Part shown: piece after piece, positions 10,111-20,040 of the stretch
Numbering within the stretch: the first letter of the stretch is position 1
Layout of the letters: the number at the start of each line of letters is the position of its first letter
DNA from: Aciduricibacillus chroicocephali
GTDB lineage: Bacteria > Bacillota > Bacilli > Bacillales > Amphibacillaceae
DNA: 64,000 bases
Assembly: GCF_030762805.1 (NCBI RefSeq)
Contig: NZ_CP129113.1
Coordinates: 2,556,001 to 2,620,000 of the forward strand
Direction of reading: 5' to 3'
Program-made: the position numbers and the translations under genes
The notes under the pieces: model-generated
What the model was told of the DNA's origin: nothing
Databases searched by the model: none
Seen by the model: the letters and a program-made list of their open reading frames with translations, nothing else

Positions 10111-11082
10111 CTATTCAGCGAGCGACTTGCGAATCGACTCTTCTATCGCTGCCTGAACATCGTCTTTTTTATATTTTAATAGCTCCATCGTTTCTGCTGG
10201 GTCAATTATTGTATTGCGGCTTTGCAATTCTGCCGTTTTGATGCCCGGCATTGCACGCTCCTTACCTGCTTCTGCAGTTTGCTTATCAATCTGTTCGAAT
10301 GTGGGAAGCAGTTGTTCAAGCGAGGCTGTCTGAATAACACTATCTTTCTGACCTGCCGTATCAGCAATAATTCGATAGAACTCTGCATAGCTCATATTCT
10401 CGCCTGAAATCGCATAGGTCCCTCCATGGCTGCCATGCTCCAAAGCTCCAACACCAGCTTCTGCGACTTGTCTTGTTGTCACCATTGCTGTAGCTCCCTC
10501 CGGAACGGTGATGATCTCTTTGCCAAGCACTGTCGGCAGGAACATTTTCCATAACGGCATACGACCGGGCATCGTTCCGAATATATAGGGAAGGCGTAGT
10601 GACATGACATCCATCTCACCTTCTCCTTCCAGCATTGCAACCTCTTCTTGCAGTTTTCTCGTCCTCACATATGGTGTACGTTTCAAGCCCAAATCTGGCC
10701 ACTTTTCAGCGAATTCGACATGGTAGGAACCGTAGATGACGAACTTACGCACACCCGCCTCCCTGGCAATCCTTGAAAGACGCTGGGTCGGCAGAACATT
10801 TTCTCTATAATAGAAGGAAACAGCTGGCGCCTCTGGTGTCGTTCTTTCATCGACTCCTGCAGCATGAACAAACCAGTCTGTCGATTGCAGCATAGCTCCG
10901 ATCTGTTCATCCGTCATTTCATTAATATCACCGATATGCTTCTCAACCTCTTCAGGAATCAGTTCATCCATCATCTCTTTGTTACGCGCAATAGTTGAAA
11001 CCTTATAGCCTCGCTTCAGTAATTCCTTGATTGTCTCAAAGCCAAGCAGCCCTGTGCCTCCAAGAACAAAAGCTCTCGTCAT
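10111..11082 (-). CDS. NAD(P)-dependent epimerase/dehydratase-like protein (extended SDR)
   Basis: A 323-residue Rossmann-fold protein with the dinucleotide motif VLGGTGLLGFETIKELL at the extreme N terminus and an Asp within GDINEM, where extended SDRs contact the adenine. YGSYHVEF stands at the site of the usual YxxxK active site, but the Lys is not evident in its normal place. It therefore resembles the atypical or NmrA-like SDR branch more than a sugar epimerase. Substrate and pathway are unknown. It is transcribed alone, with its own terminator. Confidence 0.75.
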   Translation of the reverse strand: MTRAFVLGGTGLLGFETIKELLKRGYKVSTIARNKEMMDELIPEEVEKHIGDINEMTDEQIGAMLQSTDWFVHAAGVDERTTPEAPAVSFYYRENVLPTQRLSRIAREAGVRKFVIYGSYHVEFAEKWPDLGLKRTPYVRTRKLQEEVAMLEGEGEMDVMSLRLPYIFGTMPGRMPLWKMFLPTVLGKEIITVPEGATAMVTTRQVAEAGVGALEHGSHGGTYAISGENMSYAEFYRIIADTAGQKDSVIQTASLEQLLPTFEQIDKQTAEAGKERAMPGIKTAELQSRNTIIDPAETMELLKYKKDDVQAAIEESIRKSLAE

Positions 11083-11383
11083 CGTTTCGCCCTCCCGGAT
11101 GTTCTCATTATAGGTTATAATTCCACCATCCTGGATGGGGCAAACAGTGTTTTGAACGTTTTCAATTCATGCAAAATTTCTCGACTGCGGTGTTCCAAAA
11201 TTGGATTCATTTCCATAAGCTCTTGCTTTATTTATATGTATCATCATAAATGCATTTGAAACTATAACACCTGCCCATTTCATGCTACAATCTAGGTTGT
11301 GAGTAATATTATGCGAAGCACTTTTGCCCAATTGTTTCTCTTATTTAATTAGTGGGCACTATTACATATTGAGGAGTGATCTA
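11083..11383. other. Intergenic region upstream of fda
   Basis: About 300 bp between divergent genes with no coding potential that I can support. It must carry the promoters for both neighbours. A TACAAT hexamer at about 11288 and GAGGAG before the fda start are visible, but no convincing -35 partner was found. Confidence 0.4.
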
Positions 11384-12268
11384 ATGAACCAGACTCAGCT
11401 TGAAAAGATCAAAAACGGAAAAGGTTTCATCGCGGCACTTGACCAGAGCGGTGGAAGCACACCTAAAGCTTTAGGCCTTTATGGCGTAAAGGAAGATTCT
11501 TATTCCAATGAAGACGAGATGTTCGATCTTGTACACGAAATGCGTACACGTATCATCACATCCCCTTCTTTCGATTCCCAGTATATCCTCGGTGCCATCT
11601 TGTTCGAACAGACAATGGATCGCAAAATCGATGGCATGTATACAGCAGACTACCTAGCTGAGAAAAAAGGTGTCGTTCCATTCCTTAAAGTGGATAAAGG
11701 ACTTGCTGATGAGAAAAACGGCGTTCAACTAATGAAGCCAATCCATGACCTTGACGAAACACTTCGCCGTGCCAATGAACGCAATATCTTCGGTACAAAG
11801 ATGCGTTCTGTCATCAAGGAAGCAAACGCTGACAGCATTAAAGAAGTCGTTGATCAGCAGTTCGAGTACGGCAAGCAGATTATCGCAGCTGGCCTCGTTC
11901 CAATCATCGAGCCTGAAGTTGATATTCACAGCAAGGACAAAGAGCAGTCTGAAGAAATCCTAAAGGCTGAAATCAAGAAGCAGCTTGATAGCTTGAGCGA
12001 AGACCAGAATGTTATGTTGAAGCTTACAATTCCTACAGTTGCGAATACTTACAAGGAATTGATCGAGCACCCACGCGTAATTCGTGCTGTAGCACTTTCT
12101 GGCGGCTATTCAACAGAGGACGCCAACGAAAAGCTAAAAGCAAATGACGGTCTAATCGCGAGCTTCTCCCGAGCTTTGACACAGGATCTCTTCGCTAACC
12201 AGACAGACGAAGAGTTTAACGAAGCACTTGCTAAAGCTGTAAAAGATATTTACGAAGCATCTATTTAA
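11384..12268 (+). CDS. fda: Class I fructose-bisphosphate aldolase
   Basis: A 294-residue Schiff-base aldolase that interconverts fructose 1,6-bisphosphate with DHAP and glyceraldehyde 3-phosphate. It belongs to the bacterial class I family (Fda of staphylococci). Motifs are [17 protein letters not shown], the PFLKVDKGL loop, [20 protein letters not shown] with the Schiff-base Lys, and the phosphate-binding [10 protein letters not shown]. The start at 11384 ([10 protein letters not shown]) is preferred over an in-frame ATG 60 bp upstream because GAGGAG is 8 bp before it and the family begins there. It is a single gene ending at a terminator. Confidence 0.93.
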   Translation: MNQTQLEKIKNGKGFIAALDQSGGSTPKALGLYGVKEDSYSNEDEMFDLVHEMRTRIITSPSFDSQYILGAILFEQTMDRKIDGMYTADYLAEKKGVVPFLKVDKGLADEKNGVQLMKPIHDLDETLRRANERNIFGTKMRSVIKEANADSIKEVVDQQFEYGKQIIAAGLVPIIEPEVDIHSKDKEQSEEILKAEIKKQLDSLSEDQNVMLKLTIPTVANTYKELIEHPRVIRAVALSGGYSTEDANEKLKANDGLIASFSRALTQDLFANQTDEEFNEALAKAVKDIYEASI

Positions 12269-12271
12269 TTT

Positions 12272-12310
12272 AAAAAACCAGCCGCACTCTATTGTGCCGC
12301 TGGTTTTTTT
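12272..12310 (+). terminator. Terminator of fda
   Basis: Stem AAAAAACCAGCCGCAC with GTGCCGCTGGTTTTTT, one C-C mismatch, loop TCTATT, ending in seven T. Confidence 0.88.
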
Positions 12311-12453
12311 GTGTTGTTGTGACGGATTCAGCGGGTTCTGCATGGATATCTGTTCTCTTCGCCCATTTATGAGCATCTTCCACTCATAATTCAGCATGTA
12401 TGGATTTAATCTGCTGCTTTTCTGCTTTTACTCAGCAGTCTTGGTTTAACATA

Positions 12454-12489
12454 CCAAAAAATCGGACACCTGCACATGGTGTCCGATTC
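12454..12489 (-). terminator. Terminator of the 4HB chemoreceptor gene
   Basis: Perfect 9-bp stem ATCGGACAC / GTGTCCGAT, followed on the minus strand by a run of T. It lies 4-5 bp past the stop at 12494. Confidence 0.85.
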
Positions 12490-12493
12490 ATTA

Positions 12494-14206
12494 TTAGACT
12501 TTAAATTGTGTCGATGCATCTTGAAGCCGCTCTGACAGTTCAACGAGATCATTAGAACGACTGAGGACTTGCTTCATAGACTGTGCAGATTCTTCCGTTA
12601 CTGCAGCAGTTTCCTCAATTCCAGCTGATGACTGCTCAGAGATCGCCGCAATATGCTCAATGGATTGCTGTACTTCTACGGCACCTTCAGAAATGGCACC
12701 AATTTCACTTGAGAGATTCGATATTTTAGCCTGTACATCTTCAATGACGCTGCTGATGTGCTTAAATGTTTCACTCGTATCTTTGATCTGTGTGCTTCCT
12801 TCTTCCACTTTTTTGTAGCTGTTTTCAAGTGAATCAGAAACACCTTTTGATTCTTCCTGTACGAGCGTTGTAATCTGATTGATTTCCACAACCGACTCAG
12901 CTACCTGCTCAGAAAGCTTCCGTACTTCATCAGCCACAACGGCAAAGCCTTTTCCATGCTCACCAGCTCTTGCCGCTTCAATTGCTGCGTTAAGTGCCAA
13001 CAAATTCGTCTGCTCAGAAATAGATTGAATCGTTGAGACAAGTTTGGCCACTTCCTGATAGTTACGGTCTAGCTCAGCCATTTTCTGAACGGACTCATGA
13101 ACCATTTGGTAGATTTCCTGCATTTGCCCTTCCGTTCCTTGCATTTGCAAGTAGCCTTTTTCGGCCATGTCACCCATGTCAGATGCTTCTTCACTTAAGG
13201 TGCTGCTATTGTGGCTTGCTTCCTCTGCAGCATTGGAGAATAATTTGATGCGCTCGAGAAGCTCAGACGAATGTGTTGCCTGCTGTTCCGCACCAACTGC
13301 AAGTTCCCCTACAGTTGTGGAAATCTGTTCACTGCTCTCCGCCGTTCTCTGTGAATTGTCGGAGAATTCTCTTGCAACATTAAGTATTTCTCTCGATTCA
13401 TCGTTCAGGTTCAGGATTAATGAACGTAAATGACTGCTCATTTTTTGCAAAGAGCGAGCGAGGTCGCCAATTTCATCACTTGAATCCGTATTTATTTCCT
13501 GCACAAGATTTCCTGCCGCTACATCCTCGGCAACTTCATTTAGATTTCTGATTGGATCGACAATCCACTTTTTCAAATAAATCATACCGGCTATACCAAT
13601 TAGAATAGCGATACCTGTAAACACAAGCATTGTAAACCGTCCACTTACATAGGCATGTCCACTCTGCTTATTCGAGTCTTTTGTCTTGTCCTGATTAAAG
13701 TTCACTAGTTCATATAGATTCTTATCCAAAACTTTATAAATATCACGGCTATCCCTTAAAGTATTTTTTGCATCTTTAAGCTTACCAGCATCAGCTTCAT
13801 TCAGTGCCTTGGATTGGTTGGCCAAGTACTTGTCTGATTCTTCCTTAACCTTATCAAGCCTTTCACGAGATTCACCAGATGTTACGAGTTTCTCCAATTC
13901 AGCAAGCTCATTCTTCAGGCCATCATGTGTCCATTGAAGTTCTCCTTGCAAGCCTTCCTTTTCTTCTTTTGAGTCGGCCAGCAAGTACATATTTTCAAGT
14001 GAAATTGTACGCTGGACGTAGAAATTGACAGCGTCTATATGCCCTCTTTGCGGAATCCAGTAATTTCCCATCGTATCATTTTCTTTATTCGTCAAATACA
14101 TCCCTCGTATACCGAATATACTGACGAGCAGTGTTAGTGCAAACATAAGGAGCAGAAGCACATATAGTTTCTTAGTAATAGAGAACTTCAAGTTATTGAC
14201 CTCCAA
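12494..14206 (-). CDS. Methyl-accepting chemotaxis protein, 4HB type
   Basis: A 570-residue chemoreceptor. Helix 1 is at about 11-32, followed by a four-helix-bundle sensor (about 33-190, with the typical [20 protein letters not shown] segment). Helix 2 is at about 192-212, HAMP at about 213-265, and the signalling domain has the tip [21 protein letters not shown]. The sensor is all-helical and differs from the Cache receptor at 7916-9877, so the two detect different cues. The ligand is unknown. It is monocistronic with its own terminator. Confidence 0.92.
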   Translation of the reverse strand: MEVNNLKFSITKKLYVLLLLMFALTLLVSIFGIRGMYLTNKENDTMGNYWIPQRGHIDAVNFYVQRTISLENMYLLADSKEEKEGLQGELQWTHDGLKNELAELEKLVTSGESRERLDKVKEESDKYLANQSKALNEADAGKLKDAKNTLRDSRDIYKVLDKNLYELVNFNQDKTKDSNKQSGHAYVSGRFTMLVFTGIAILIGIAGMIYLKKWIVDPIRNLNEVAEDVAAGNLVQEINTDSSDEIGDLARSLQKMSSHLRSLILNLNDESREILNVAREFSDNSQRTAESSEQISTTVGELAVGAEQQATHSSELLERIKLFSNAAEEASHNSSTLSEEASDMGDMAEKGYLQMQGTEGQMQEIYQMVHESVQKMAELDRNYQEVAKLVSTIQSISEQTNLLALNAAIEAARAGEHGKGFAVVADEVRKLSEQVAESVVEINQITTLVQEESKGVSDSLENSYKKVEEGSTQIKDTSETFKHISSVIEDVQAKISNLSSEIGAISEGAVEVQQSIEHIAAISEQSSAGIEETAAVTEESAQSMKQVLSRSNDLVELSERLQDASTQFKV

Positions 14207-14331
14207 GGTTGTTTTTATTTATGACTTATTAACCAATAAATGAGACTTTAGTTTCTGTTTTGAATTTATAAATAGTATAAATTGCTCATTTTAATTTGTA
14301 AACAAAAAAATGTTAATCCTTATCATTTAAT

Positions 14332-14373
14332 TCAAAACAAAAACAGACACCGTCAATGCGTAACGGTGTCTGT
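14332..14373 (-). terminator. Terminator of ku
   Basis: Perfect 11-bp stem ACAGACACCGT / ACGGTGTCTGT followed on the minus strand by TTTTTG. It begins 6 bp past the ku stop. Confidence 0.9.
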
Positions 14374-14379
14374 ACCTGA

Positions 14380-15225
14380 TCAAGTTCCTGTTTTCTTTGT
14401 TTTTGCAGAGGCTGTCTTTCTTTTCGGCTGGCGTGGTTTTGGCTTGTCCTTTTTTGCCTGCTCAATAGAAGCTTCCAATGCCTCCATGAGGTTCGCCACT
14501 TGTGCCGGTGCCTTTTCTGCTTTTTTCTTTGTGCCAGTTGGTGCTTTGTTCTGTTTCTGTTCAATCAAATCCATTAAAGCGACACGGTAATCATCTTCAT
14601 ATTTTGAAGGGTCAAATTCAGTTGTCAGCTGTTCAATGAGCAGTTTCGCTGTTTCAAGCTCCTTGCCTGTCACCGCCGATGCATCTGGAATATTGGGCAC
14701 ATCGGCGACTGGCCGGACTTCATCAGGATAATGAATCGTTTCAACGAGCAGTGTATTCTCGTATACACGTATGACTGCCAGCTGTTCAAGTGACCGGATC
14801 ATCAGTTTCGCTACACCAATTTTGCCCGATTCCTGCAAAGCTGTCCGAAGTAGACCATAAGCCTTTGCACCGCCTGAATTCGGTGAGAGATAGTAGCTTT
14901 TTTCAAAATAGATCGGATCAATTTGGTCCAATTTAACAAAATCGACGATCTCAACCGCCTTTTCCGTTTTCTCTTTGCGGAGTGCCTCGAGTTCATCCTC
15001 TGTAATCGGGACGAACTTGTTCTTCGTATACTCATACGCTTTTATGATTTCTTCATTCTCCACATCTTTTTCACAGTGCGGACAATGCTTTTCATACTTG
15101 ATTGGTGTCTCACATTCCTTATGAAGCTGCCTGAGCTTGATATCATGATTCTCCGTTGCGGCATGCAGGTTCACAGGAATATTGACAAGTCCGAAGCTGA
15201 TCGTTCCTTTCCACATCGTATGCAT
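14380..15225 (-). CDS. ku: Ku homodimer, non-homologous end joining
   Basis: A 281-residue bacterial Ku, which rings double-strand DNA ends and recruits LigD. It starts MHTMWKGTISFGLVNIPV, the family signature, and continues with the Ku core: LHKECETPIKYEKHCPHCEKDV (with a CxxC pair), FEKSYYLSPNSGG and KYEDDYRVALMDLIEQK. The tail after about residue 215 is Lys/Pro/Ala-rich and basic, as in many Bacillus Ku proteins, and helps bind DNA and the ligase. It is divergent from ligD across a gap of about 116 bp. In B. subtilis the pair acts mainly in the forespore and spore. A GCATA - 18 bp - CACAATA arrangement upstream on the minus strand resembles a sigma-G promoter, but weakly. Confidence 0.95.
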   Translation of the reverse strand: MHTMWKGTISFGLVNIPVNLHAATENHDIKLRQLHKECETPIKYEKHCPHCEKDVENEEIIKAYEYTKNKFVPITEDELEALRKEKTEKAVEIVDFVKLDQIDPIYFEKSYYLSPNSGGAKAYGLLRTALQESGKIGVAKLMIRSLEQLAVIRVYENTLLVETIHYPDEVRPVADVPNIPDASAVTGKELETAKLLIEQLTTEFDPSKYEDDYRVALMDLIEQKQNKAPTGTKKKAEKAPAQVANLMEALEASIEQAKKDKPKPRQPKRKTASAKTKKTGT

Positions 15226-15341
15226 ACAGTTCTCCTCCCTTCACCTTATTGTGGATGCCATATGCCTTGGATATGCTGATTAAAATCTTCCTAGAAGGTG
15301 CAAAGTAAAAGCAGAACTGTTACATGAACGGAGGCAGAAAA

Positions 15342-17138
15342 ATGGAATTCATGAAACCTATAGCGAGCGCTTCACTGCCCATTGGTAGTGACTGGCTGTA
15401 CGAAATCAAATATGACGGCTTCCGCTGCATGATCTTAATCGATGAAGATTCATGCCGGTTAATAAGCAAGAACGGCAAAGATCTCACCGCCAATTTTCCA
15501 GAAATCGCCGCAGCGTGCAAATCGCTAAAGGTGAAGGGTTCTACAGTGCTTGATGGGGAGCTCGTCGTCCTCAACCATAAATATGGCGCCAACTTCAGTC
15601 TAATCCAAAAGCGCGGCCGGTTGCGCAATGCAGAGAAAATTGAAATCACTCAGCAGGAAAGACCCGCTTCATTCATCGCTTTCGACATATTAAAAGCAGA
15701 CGGCAAAACGTGTGAAAAGGAACCCTGTGCACAGCGCCGCAAGAAGCTTGTTGCTTGGTTCAATAAAACGAAACCTTCGGAGCATATCCAATTAATCGAA
15801 CAGACCAATAATGCCGAGGAAATCCAGCAGATTGCCTTCGATAATAAAGCAGAGGGGATTATCGCCAAGAAGGCTCGGAGTAATTATATTGGCGGCAAAG
15901 GACATCGTGACTGGCTCAAAGTGAAGAACTGGCGCACTGTTCATTGCTTTCTTACAAAGTGGAATCGAGACAATGATTATTTTTCAGCAGCTGTCCATGG
16001 TGGCAGTACTGGAATTAGGGAAATCGGCAAGGTGAAGCACGGGCTTGATGACGATTCTTTTCGAGCTTTAAAACAGGCATTCACGACACACGGTAAAGAA
16101 ATCGGAAACGAGATGATGCTTCCTCCTGCAATCTGTGCTGCTGTCAATACACTTGATCTGTATGAAGGTGAAATACGAGAGGCGAATTTTGCCCAAATTA
16201 TTCAAGGCGGCACCCCTTCTGAAATGACAGAAAAGATGATGAAGCGAGATTTAGCGATGCTTCCGGAACAATTGGATTTATCAAATCCTGAAAAAATATT
16301 TTGGCCACAACAAGGATATACGAAAGAAGACCTTGTCACGTACATTCGTAATATTTCTCCGTATATGTTGCCTTTTCTCAAAAGGAAGGCCCTTACTTTA
16401 ATTCGCTATCCGGATGGTGTTGAGGGCGAGTTCTTTTTCCAGAAGCATCTCCCGCCTTATGTACCTGAGTCTTTTTCCTATATGCTAAACGAGGAGGGCG
16501 AGAAGCGCATTCTTTTTGATGAGCTTTTCCCACTTGTCTGGTTCGCGAATCATGGGGCAATCGAGTACCATATGCCATTCGAAAAAGCAGGCAAGAGCAC
16601 TCCTATAGAAATCGTCTTCGACCTTGACCCTCCGAACCGGGAACATTTTCATCTCGCTGTGAAGGCCGCTCTTCTAATTAAAGAGTTGACGGATGGACTT
16701 GGGCTTACAGCTTTTGTAAAGACATCTGGCAGTAAAGGTTTGCAAATCCATATTCCTATTCGGGAAGGCAGTCTCACTTACGATGAGACAGCAATTTGTA
16801 CTCAGGCGATTGCCCTTACTGTCGAGCGTGCTCAGCCTGATCTGTTTACTACGGAACGCCTCAAGAAAAAACGCAGTGGTAGGCTCTATCTGGATTATGT
16901 CCAGCACGCATCCGGGAAGACAATTATTGCACCTTACTCGCCGCGTCACGTACCGGAAGCTGCCGTTGCTACTCCGCTGTTCTGGGATGAAGTGGATGAA
17001 TCATTGCGAATAGAACAGTTCACATTGGATAATGTGCTAGCACGTGTGGAACAGTATGGCTGTCCGTTTGCAAATTATGAAAAGGCAGGAGCAGAGCAGG
17101 ATTTGGAGAAGCTGCGACGGCTTATTGGTGCTGAGTGA
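15342..17138 (+). CDS. ligD: ATP-dependent DNA ligase/polymerase LigD
   Basis: A 598-residue two-domain NHEJ enzyme. The ligase domain comes first (residues 1-290) with the adenylation motif EIKYDGFR (Lys23), LDGELVV and EGIIAK. The primase-like polymerase follows (about 310-598) with VFDLDPP (catalytic Asp pair), KTSGSKGLQIHIP and LYLDYVQHASGKTIIAPYSPR. There is no 3'-phosphoesterase domain. This ligase-then-polymerase order and size match Bacillus LigD. The start at 15342 is chosen because GGAGG is 9 bp upstream; the ATG at 15324 would place that site inside the gene. It works with the divergent ku. Confidence 0.95.
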   Translation: MEFMKPIASASLPIGSDWLYEIKYDGFRCMILIDEDSCRLISKNGKDLTANFPEIAAACKSLKVKGSTVLDGELVVLNHKYGANFSLIQKRGRLRNAEKIEITQQERPASFIAFDILKADGKTCEKEPCAQRRKKLVAWFNKTKPSEHIQLIEQTNNAEEIQQIAFDNKAEGIIAKKARSNYIGGKGHRDWLKVKNWRTVHCFLTKWNRDNDYFSAAVHGGSTGIREIGKVKHGLDDDSFRALKQAFTTHGKEIGNEMMLPPAICAAVNTLDLYEGEIREANFAQIIQGGTPSEMTEKMMKRDLAMLPEQLDLSNPEKIFWPQQGYTKEDLVTYIRNISPYMLPFLKRKALTLIRYPDGVEGEFFFQKHLPPYVPESFSYMLNEEGEKRILFDELFPLVWFANHGAIEYHMPFEKAGKSTPIEIVFDLDPPNREHFHLAVKAALLIKELTDGLGLTAFVKTSGSKGLQIHIPIREGSLTYDETAICTQAIALTVERAQPDLFTTERLKKKRSGRLYLDYVQHASGKTIIAPYSPRHVPEAAVATPLFWDEVDESLRIEQFTLDNVLARVEQYGCPFANYEKAGAEQDLEKLRRLIGAE

Positions 17139-17228
17139 ACGAGATGCTGAGAGCTATAGATTAGGTTCTCTTTCTGCGGAATTGTAACCTTATCCTATTT
17201 TATTCAGCATCTCTCCTACCAAACGAGC

Positions 17229-17264
17229 AAAAAAATGAGGTACCGATTACTCAGTCGGTACCTC
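17229..17264 (-). terminator. Terminator of mqo
   Basis: Perfect 10-bp stem GAGGTACCGA / TCGGTACCTC followed on the minus strand by a T-tract. Confidence 0.9.
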
Positions 17265-17269
17265 GTCTA

Positions 17270-18751
17270 TTATTTCAACCTAAGGGTTCTTGCCGTATCT
17301 TCATGTACTTTGCGGAAAAGCTCCGGCTTCTCAGCAAGGGATACTCCGTAAGACGGTATCATTTCCTTCACTTTCGGTTCCCATTCTTTCATCCGTTCAG
17401 GGAAACATTTCTCCAGCACTTCAAGCATGACATGAACAGCAGTGGACGCTCCAGGCGAAGCACCGAGCAGAGCCGCAATTGATCCGTCCTTGCTTGTGAT
17501 GACCTCGGTTCCGAATTGGAGCGTGCCTTTTCCTCCATGCTTTGTATCTTTGATGACCTGAACCCGCTGTCCAGCTGTAACGATATGCCAATCCTCACTT
17601 CTCGCTTCCGGGACAAATTCCCGCAATGCTTCCATACGCTTCTCATTGGAAAGCAGCACTTGCTGGATCAAATATTTTGTCAAAGACATTTCCTTGACGC
17701 CAGCTGCAAGCATTGTAAGAAGATTGTTCGGCTTCACAGATTTGAACAAATCCAGATTTGAACCAGTCTTCAAAAACTTTGGAGAAAAGCCGGCAAACGG
17801 TCCGAACAGTAAGGCTTTCTTACCGTCAATGTACCTCGTGTCGAGGTGAGGTACGGACATAGGAGGAGCACCAACCTTCGCCTTACCATAGACTTTGGCA
17901 TGATGCTTCTCGACGACTTCCGGCTTCTTACATACCATGAACAGACCGCTTACTGGGAATCCGCCAATACGCTTTGACTCAGGAATCCGCGTCTTCTGCA
18001 ACAAAGGCAGACTTCCACCGCCGCCACCAATAAATACAAAGTCAGCGGAGTGGCAAGCAATTTTTCCATTTTGATCGTCTGTCACTTTCACTTCCCATTT
18101 GCCTTCTGCCGTGCGCCGAATGTCTTTTACTTCTTGATTGTAGGCAACCTTAACCCCATTTTCCTCCAACTCATCAAATAAAAGACGTGTCAATCTTCCG
18201 AAGTTCACGTCTGTCCCCGAGTCCACTTTCGTCGCGGCAATCGGCTCAGCTGTATCCCGACCTTCCATAATAAGTGGAAACCATTTCTTTAGCTTCTCCG
18301 GCTCATTTGAGTATTCCATTCCCTTGAACAGCGCATTCTCAGTAAGCGCTGCGAATCTTTTTTTTAGGAATTCAATATTGTCCTCTCCCTGAACGAGACT
18401 CATATGTGGAATTGCCCGGATAAATTCTTGCGGTTTCTCGATCTTACCTGTACTTACAAGATGGGACCAGAACTGTCTTGAAACTTGGAACTGTTCATTA
18501 ACTTTGATTGCCTTCTCAATGTCAACCGAACCATCTGCATTCTCAGTCGTATAATTCATCTCACAGAGAGCTGAGTGCCCAGTACCTGCATTATTCCACT
18601 CATTGGAGCTCTCGTCCCCAGACTTTGACAGCTTCTCGAACACTTTGATTTCCATTCCTGGCGCCAATTCCTTAAGCAAGGCACCTAATGTCGCACTCAT
18701 GATTCCCGCACCAATCAGAATTACATCTGTCTTCCCCAGCATGTTATCCAT
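17270..18751 (-). CDS. mqo: Malate:quinone oxidoreductase
   Basis: A 493-residue FAD-dependent peripheral membrane enzyme that oxidises L-malate to oxaloacetate and passes electrons to quinone. Motifs are the N-terminal FAD-binding [87 protein letters not shown] and the C-terminal [15 protein letters not shown]. Length and motifs match the Mqo family throughout. It is monocistronic with its own terminator. It provides a respiratory bypass of NAD-dependent malate dehydrogenase. Confidence 0.95.
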   Translation of the reverse strand: MDNMLGKTDVILIGAGIMSATLGALLKELAPGMEIKVFEKLSKSGDESSNEWNNAGTGHSALCEMNYTTENADGSVDIEKAIKVNEQFQVSRQFWSHLVSTGKIEKPQEFIRAIPHMSLVQGEDNIEFLKKRFAALTENALFKGMEYSNEPEKLKKWFPLIMEGRDTAEPIAATKVDSGTDVNFGRLTRLLFDELEENGVKVAYNQEVKDIRRTAEGKWEVKVTDDQNGKIACHSADFVFIGGGGGSLPLLQKTRIPESKRIGGFPVSGLFMVCKKPEVVEKHHAKVYGKAKVGAPPMSVPHLDTRYIDGKKALLFGPFAGFSPKFLKTGSNLDLFKSVKPNNLLTMLAAGVKEMSLTKYLIQQVLLSNEKRMEALREFVPEARSEDWHIVTAGQRVQVIKDTKHGGKGTLQFGTEVITSKDGSIAALLGASPGASTAVHVMLEVLEKCFPERMKEWEPKVKEMIPSYGVSLAEKPELFRKVHEDTARTLRLK

Positions 18752-18974
18752 TCAAATCTTCCTTATCCCTTATTTGAAATTCGCCTATTCGCCACATCAC
18801 ATTTATATATCCATATTAAAAATTACAATCTGTCATTCCTTTTCGATAAAAAACACCATTATCTGATAATTATATACGATTCCTTTACACTAAGTCGATA
18901 CCCCGAACGTTTCCTATTTACTACCGTTTGACCTACAATATAAGGAAAAGAACTTCAGGAAGTGAGGCGAGCAG

Positions 18975-19142
18975 ATGCGATGCGGAGCAAAGTGCTTTCT
19001 CGTGGAGTTTGAGAAAGACGGAGTAAAGCAAGTCATGCCGGTAAATGCCAGAACTGCTGCCGGTGCGAGGAAGATCATTAGGGAGGAATTCGGCGCCAAT
19101 TTGGCTATTTCAAAAGTGTATGAAGAGAAGCGAAAATCTTGA
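18975..19142 (+). CDS. Small conserved-looking basic protein, 55 residues
   Basis: A short gene starting MRCGAKCFLVEFEKDG and ending EEKRKS, with AAGTGAGG 8 bp before the ATG. Its composition is that of a real small protein (predicted beta-beta-alpha-beta, with KDGVKQVMPVNARTAAGARKIIREEFG), and it is followed by a hairpin at 19163-19196. It has two Cys near the N terminus and no membrane segment. The family is not recognised, so I propose no function. The ribosome site and the terminator bracket make it more likely real than a chance frame. Confidence 0.6.
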   Translation: MRCGAKCFLVEFEKDGVKQVMPVNARTAAGARKIIREEFGANLAISKVYEEKRKS

Positions 19143-19162
19143 TAGTTCCATATAAAATAACT

Positions 19163-19196
19163 GGGCATCCTAAGATTGCAGGATGTCCTGTTTTGC
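19163..19196 (+). terminator. Probable terminator of the 55-codon gene
   Basis: Stem GGGCATCCT / AGGATGTCC (one mismatch), loop AAGATTGC, followed by TGTTTTG. Confidence 0.65.
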
Positions 19197-19235
19197 ATCT
19201 GCCTTTTCCATATATTCTGTCAACAAGCCAGACCA

Positions 19236-19282
19236 TTTACTTTAGCGACATTTCAGACTAAAATTTAAACTTGTATACAAGT
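19236..19282 (+). promoter_or_regulatory. gnt operon promoter and GntR operator
   Basis: A TTTACT -35 box (19236-19241) and a TAAAAT -10 box (19259-19264) lie exactly 17 bp apart. A perfect 14-bp palindrome, ACTTGTATACAAGT (19269-19282), covers the expected transcription start. It matches the core of the B. subtilis gnt operator, where GntR binds until gluconate releases it. A related half-site, TACTTGT, follows at 19284-19290. Confidence 0.88.
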
Positions 19283-19308
19283 GTACTTGTTTATCTGGAG
19301 GTATATTC

Positions 19309-20040
19309 ATGACCGATTCTATTCATTTTCTATATCCGGAAAAGTGGCTTGCTCGAGCTTCTGCAGGCTCCAGAATTGCCGCGGAGCTTCGCATGCGCAT
19401 CATTTCCGGGGTTATTGAGCATGGTGCAGTCCTATCCGAGAATCAACTTGCTGGTGACTTTGCGGTTAGCCGCTCTCCAATCAGGGAAGCCTTAAAACAA
19501 CTCGCTTCCGAGAAACTGATTCGTCTCGAGCGTATGGGTGCTATTGTCCTTGGTTTATCCGAGAAGGAAATCAAGGAAATGTACGATATCCGCCTATTAA
19601 TCGAAACATTTGTCTTCGAGCGACTTGTAAAAACAAACGTCACTCCTCTCGTCCAATCGCTTAACAAGACATTGGAAATGATGAAAGTCGCAATTAAGTA
19701 TCATGATGCGGATGAATTCTCCCATCAAGATGTTCAGTTTCATGAAACAATTATTCAGGCAATTGACCATTCCTATATCAATATTATCTGGAACAATCTG
19801 AAGCCAGTAATGGAAAGCTTGATTCTCTTATCCATGCGTTCACGCTTTGAAGAGAAATATGAGGACTTCGAACGCATCGTTGATAATCATGCTCTCTATA
19901 TAGAAGCAATTGATAGGAAAGACCGCGATCTCATGATCCAGTCCCTCCATAAGAACTTTGACGATGTACAAGGCAAGGTGGATGACTTATGGAGATCGCA
20001 ACAAATGCTAATTAAAGGAGCCGAACAGGAAAATGACTAA
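19309..20040 (+). CDS. gntR: Gluconate operon repressor GntR
   Basis: A 243-residue GntR/FadR-type repressor. The N-terminal winged helix (about 18-85) has SENQLAGDFAVSRSPIREALKQLASEKLIRLER. A helical FCD effector domain (about 90-230) has the EMYDIRLLIE opening and the expected Asp/His metal ligands. It is the first gene of the gnt operon and sits 27 bp after a perfect operator, so it represses itself and gntKPZ until gluconate or gluconate 6-phosphate binds. Its end overlaps gntK by 8 bp. Confidence 0.93.
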   Translation: MTDSIHFLYPEKWLARASAGSRIAAELRMRIISGVIEHGAVLSENQLAGDFAVSRSPIREALKQLASEKLIRLERMGAIVLGLSEKEIKEMYDIRLLIETFVFERLVKTNVTPLVQSLNKTLEMMKVAIKYHDADEFSHQDVQFHETIIQAIDHSYINIIWNNLKPVMESLILLSMRSRFEEKYEDFERIVDNHALYIEAIDRKDRDLMIQSLHKNFDDVQGKVDDLWRSQQMLIKGAEQEND

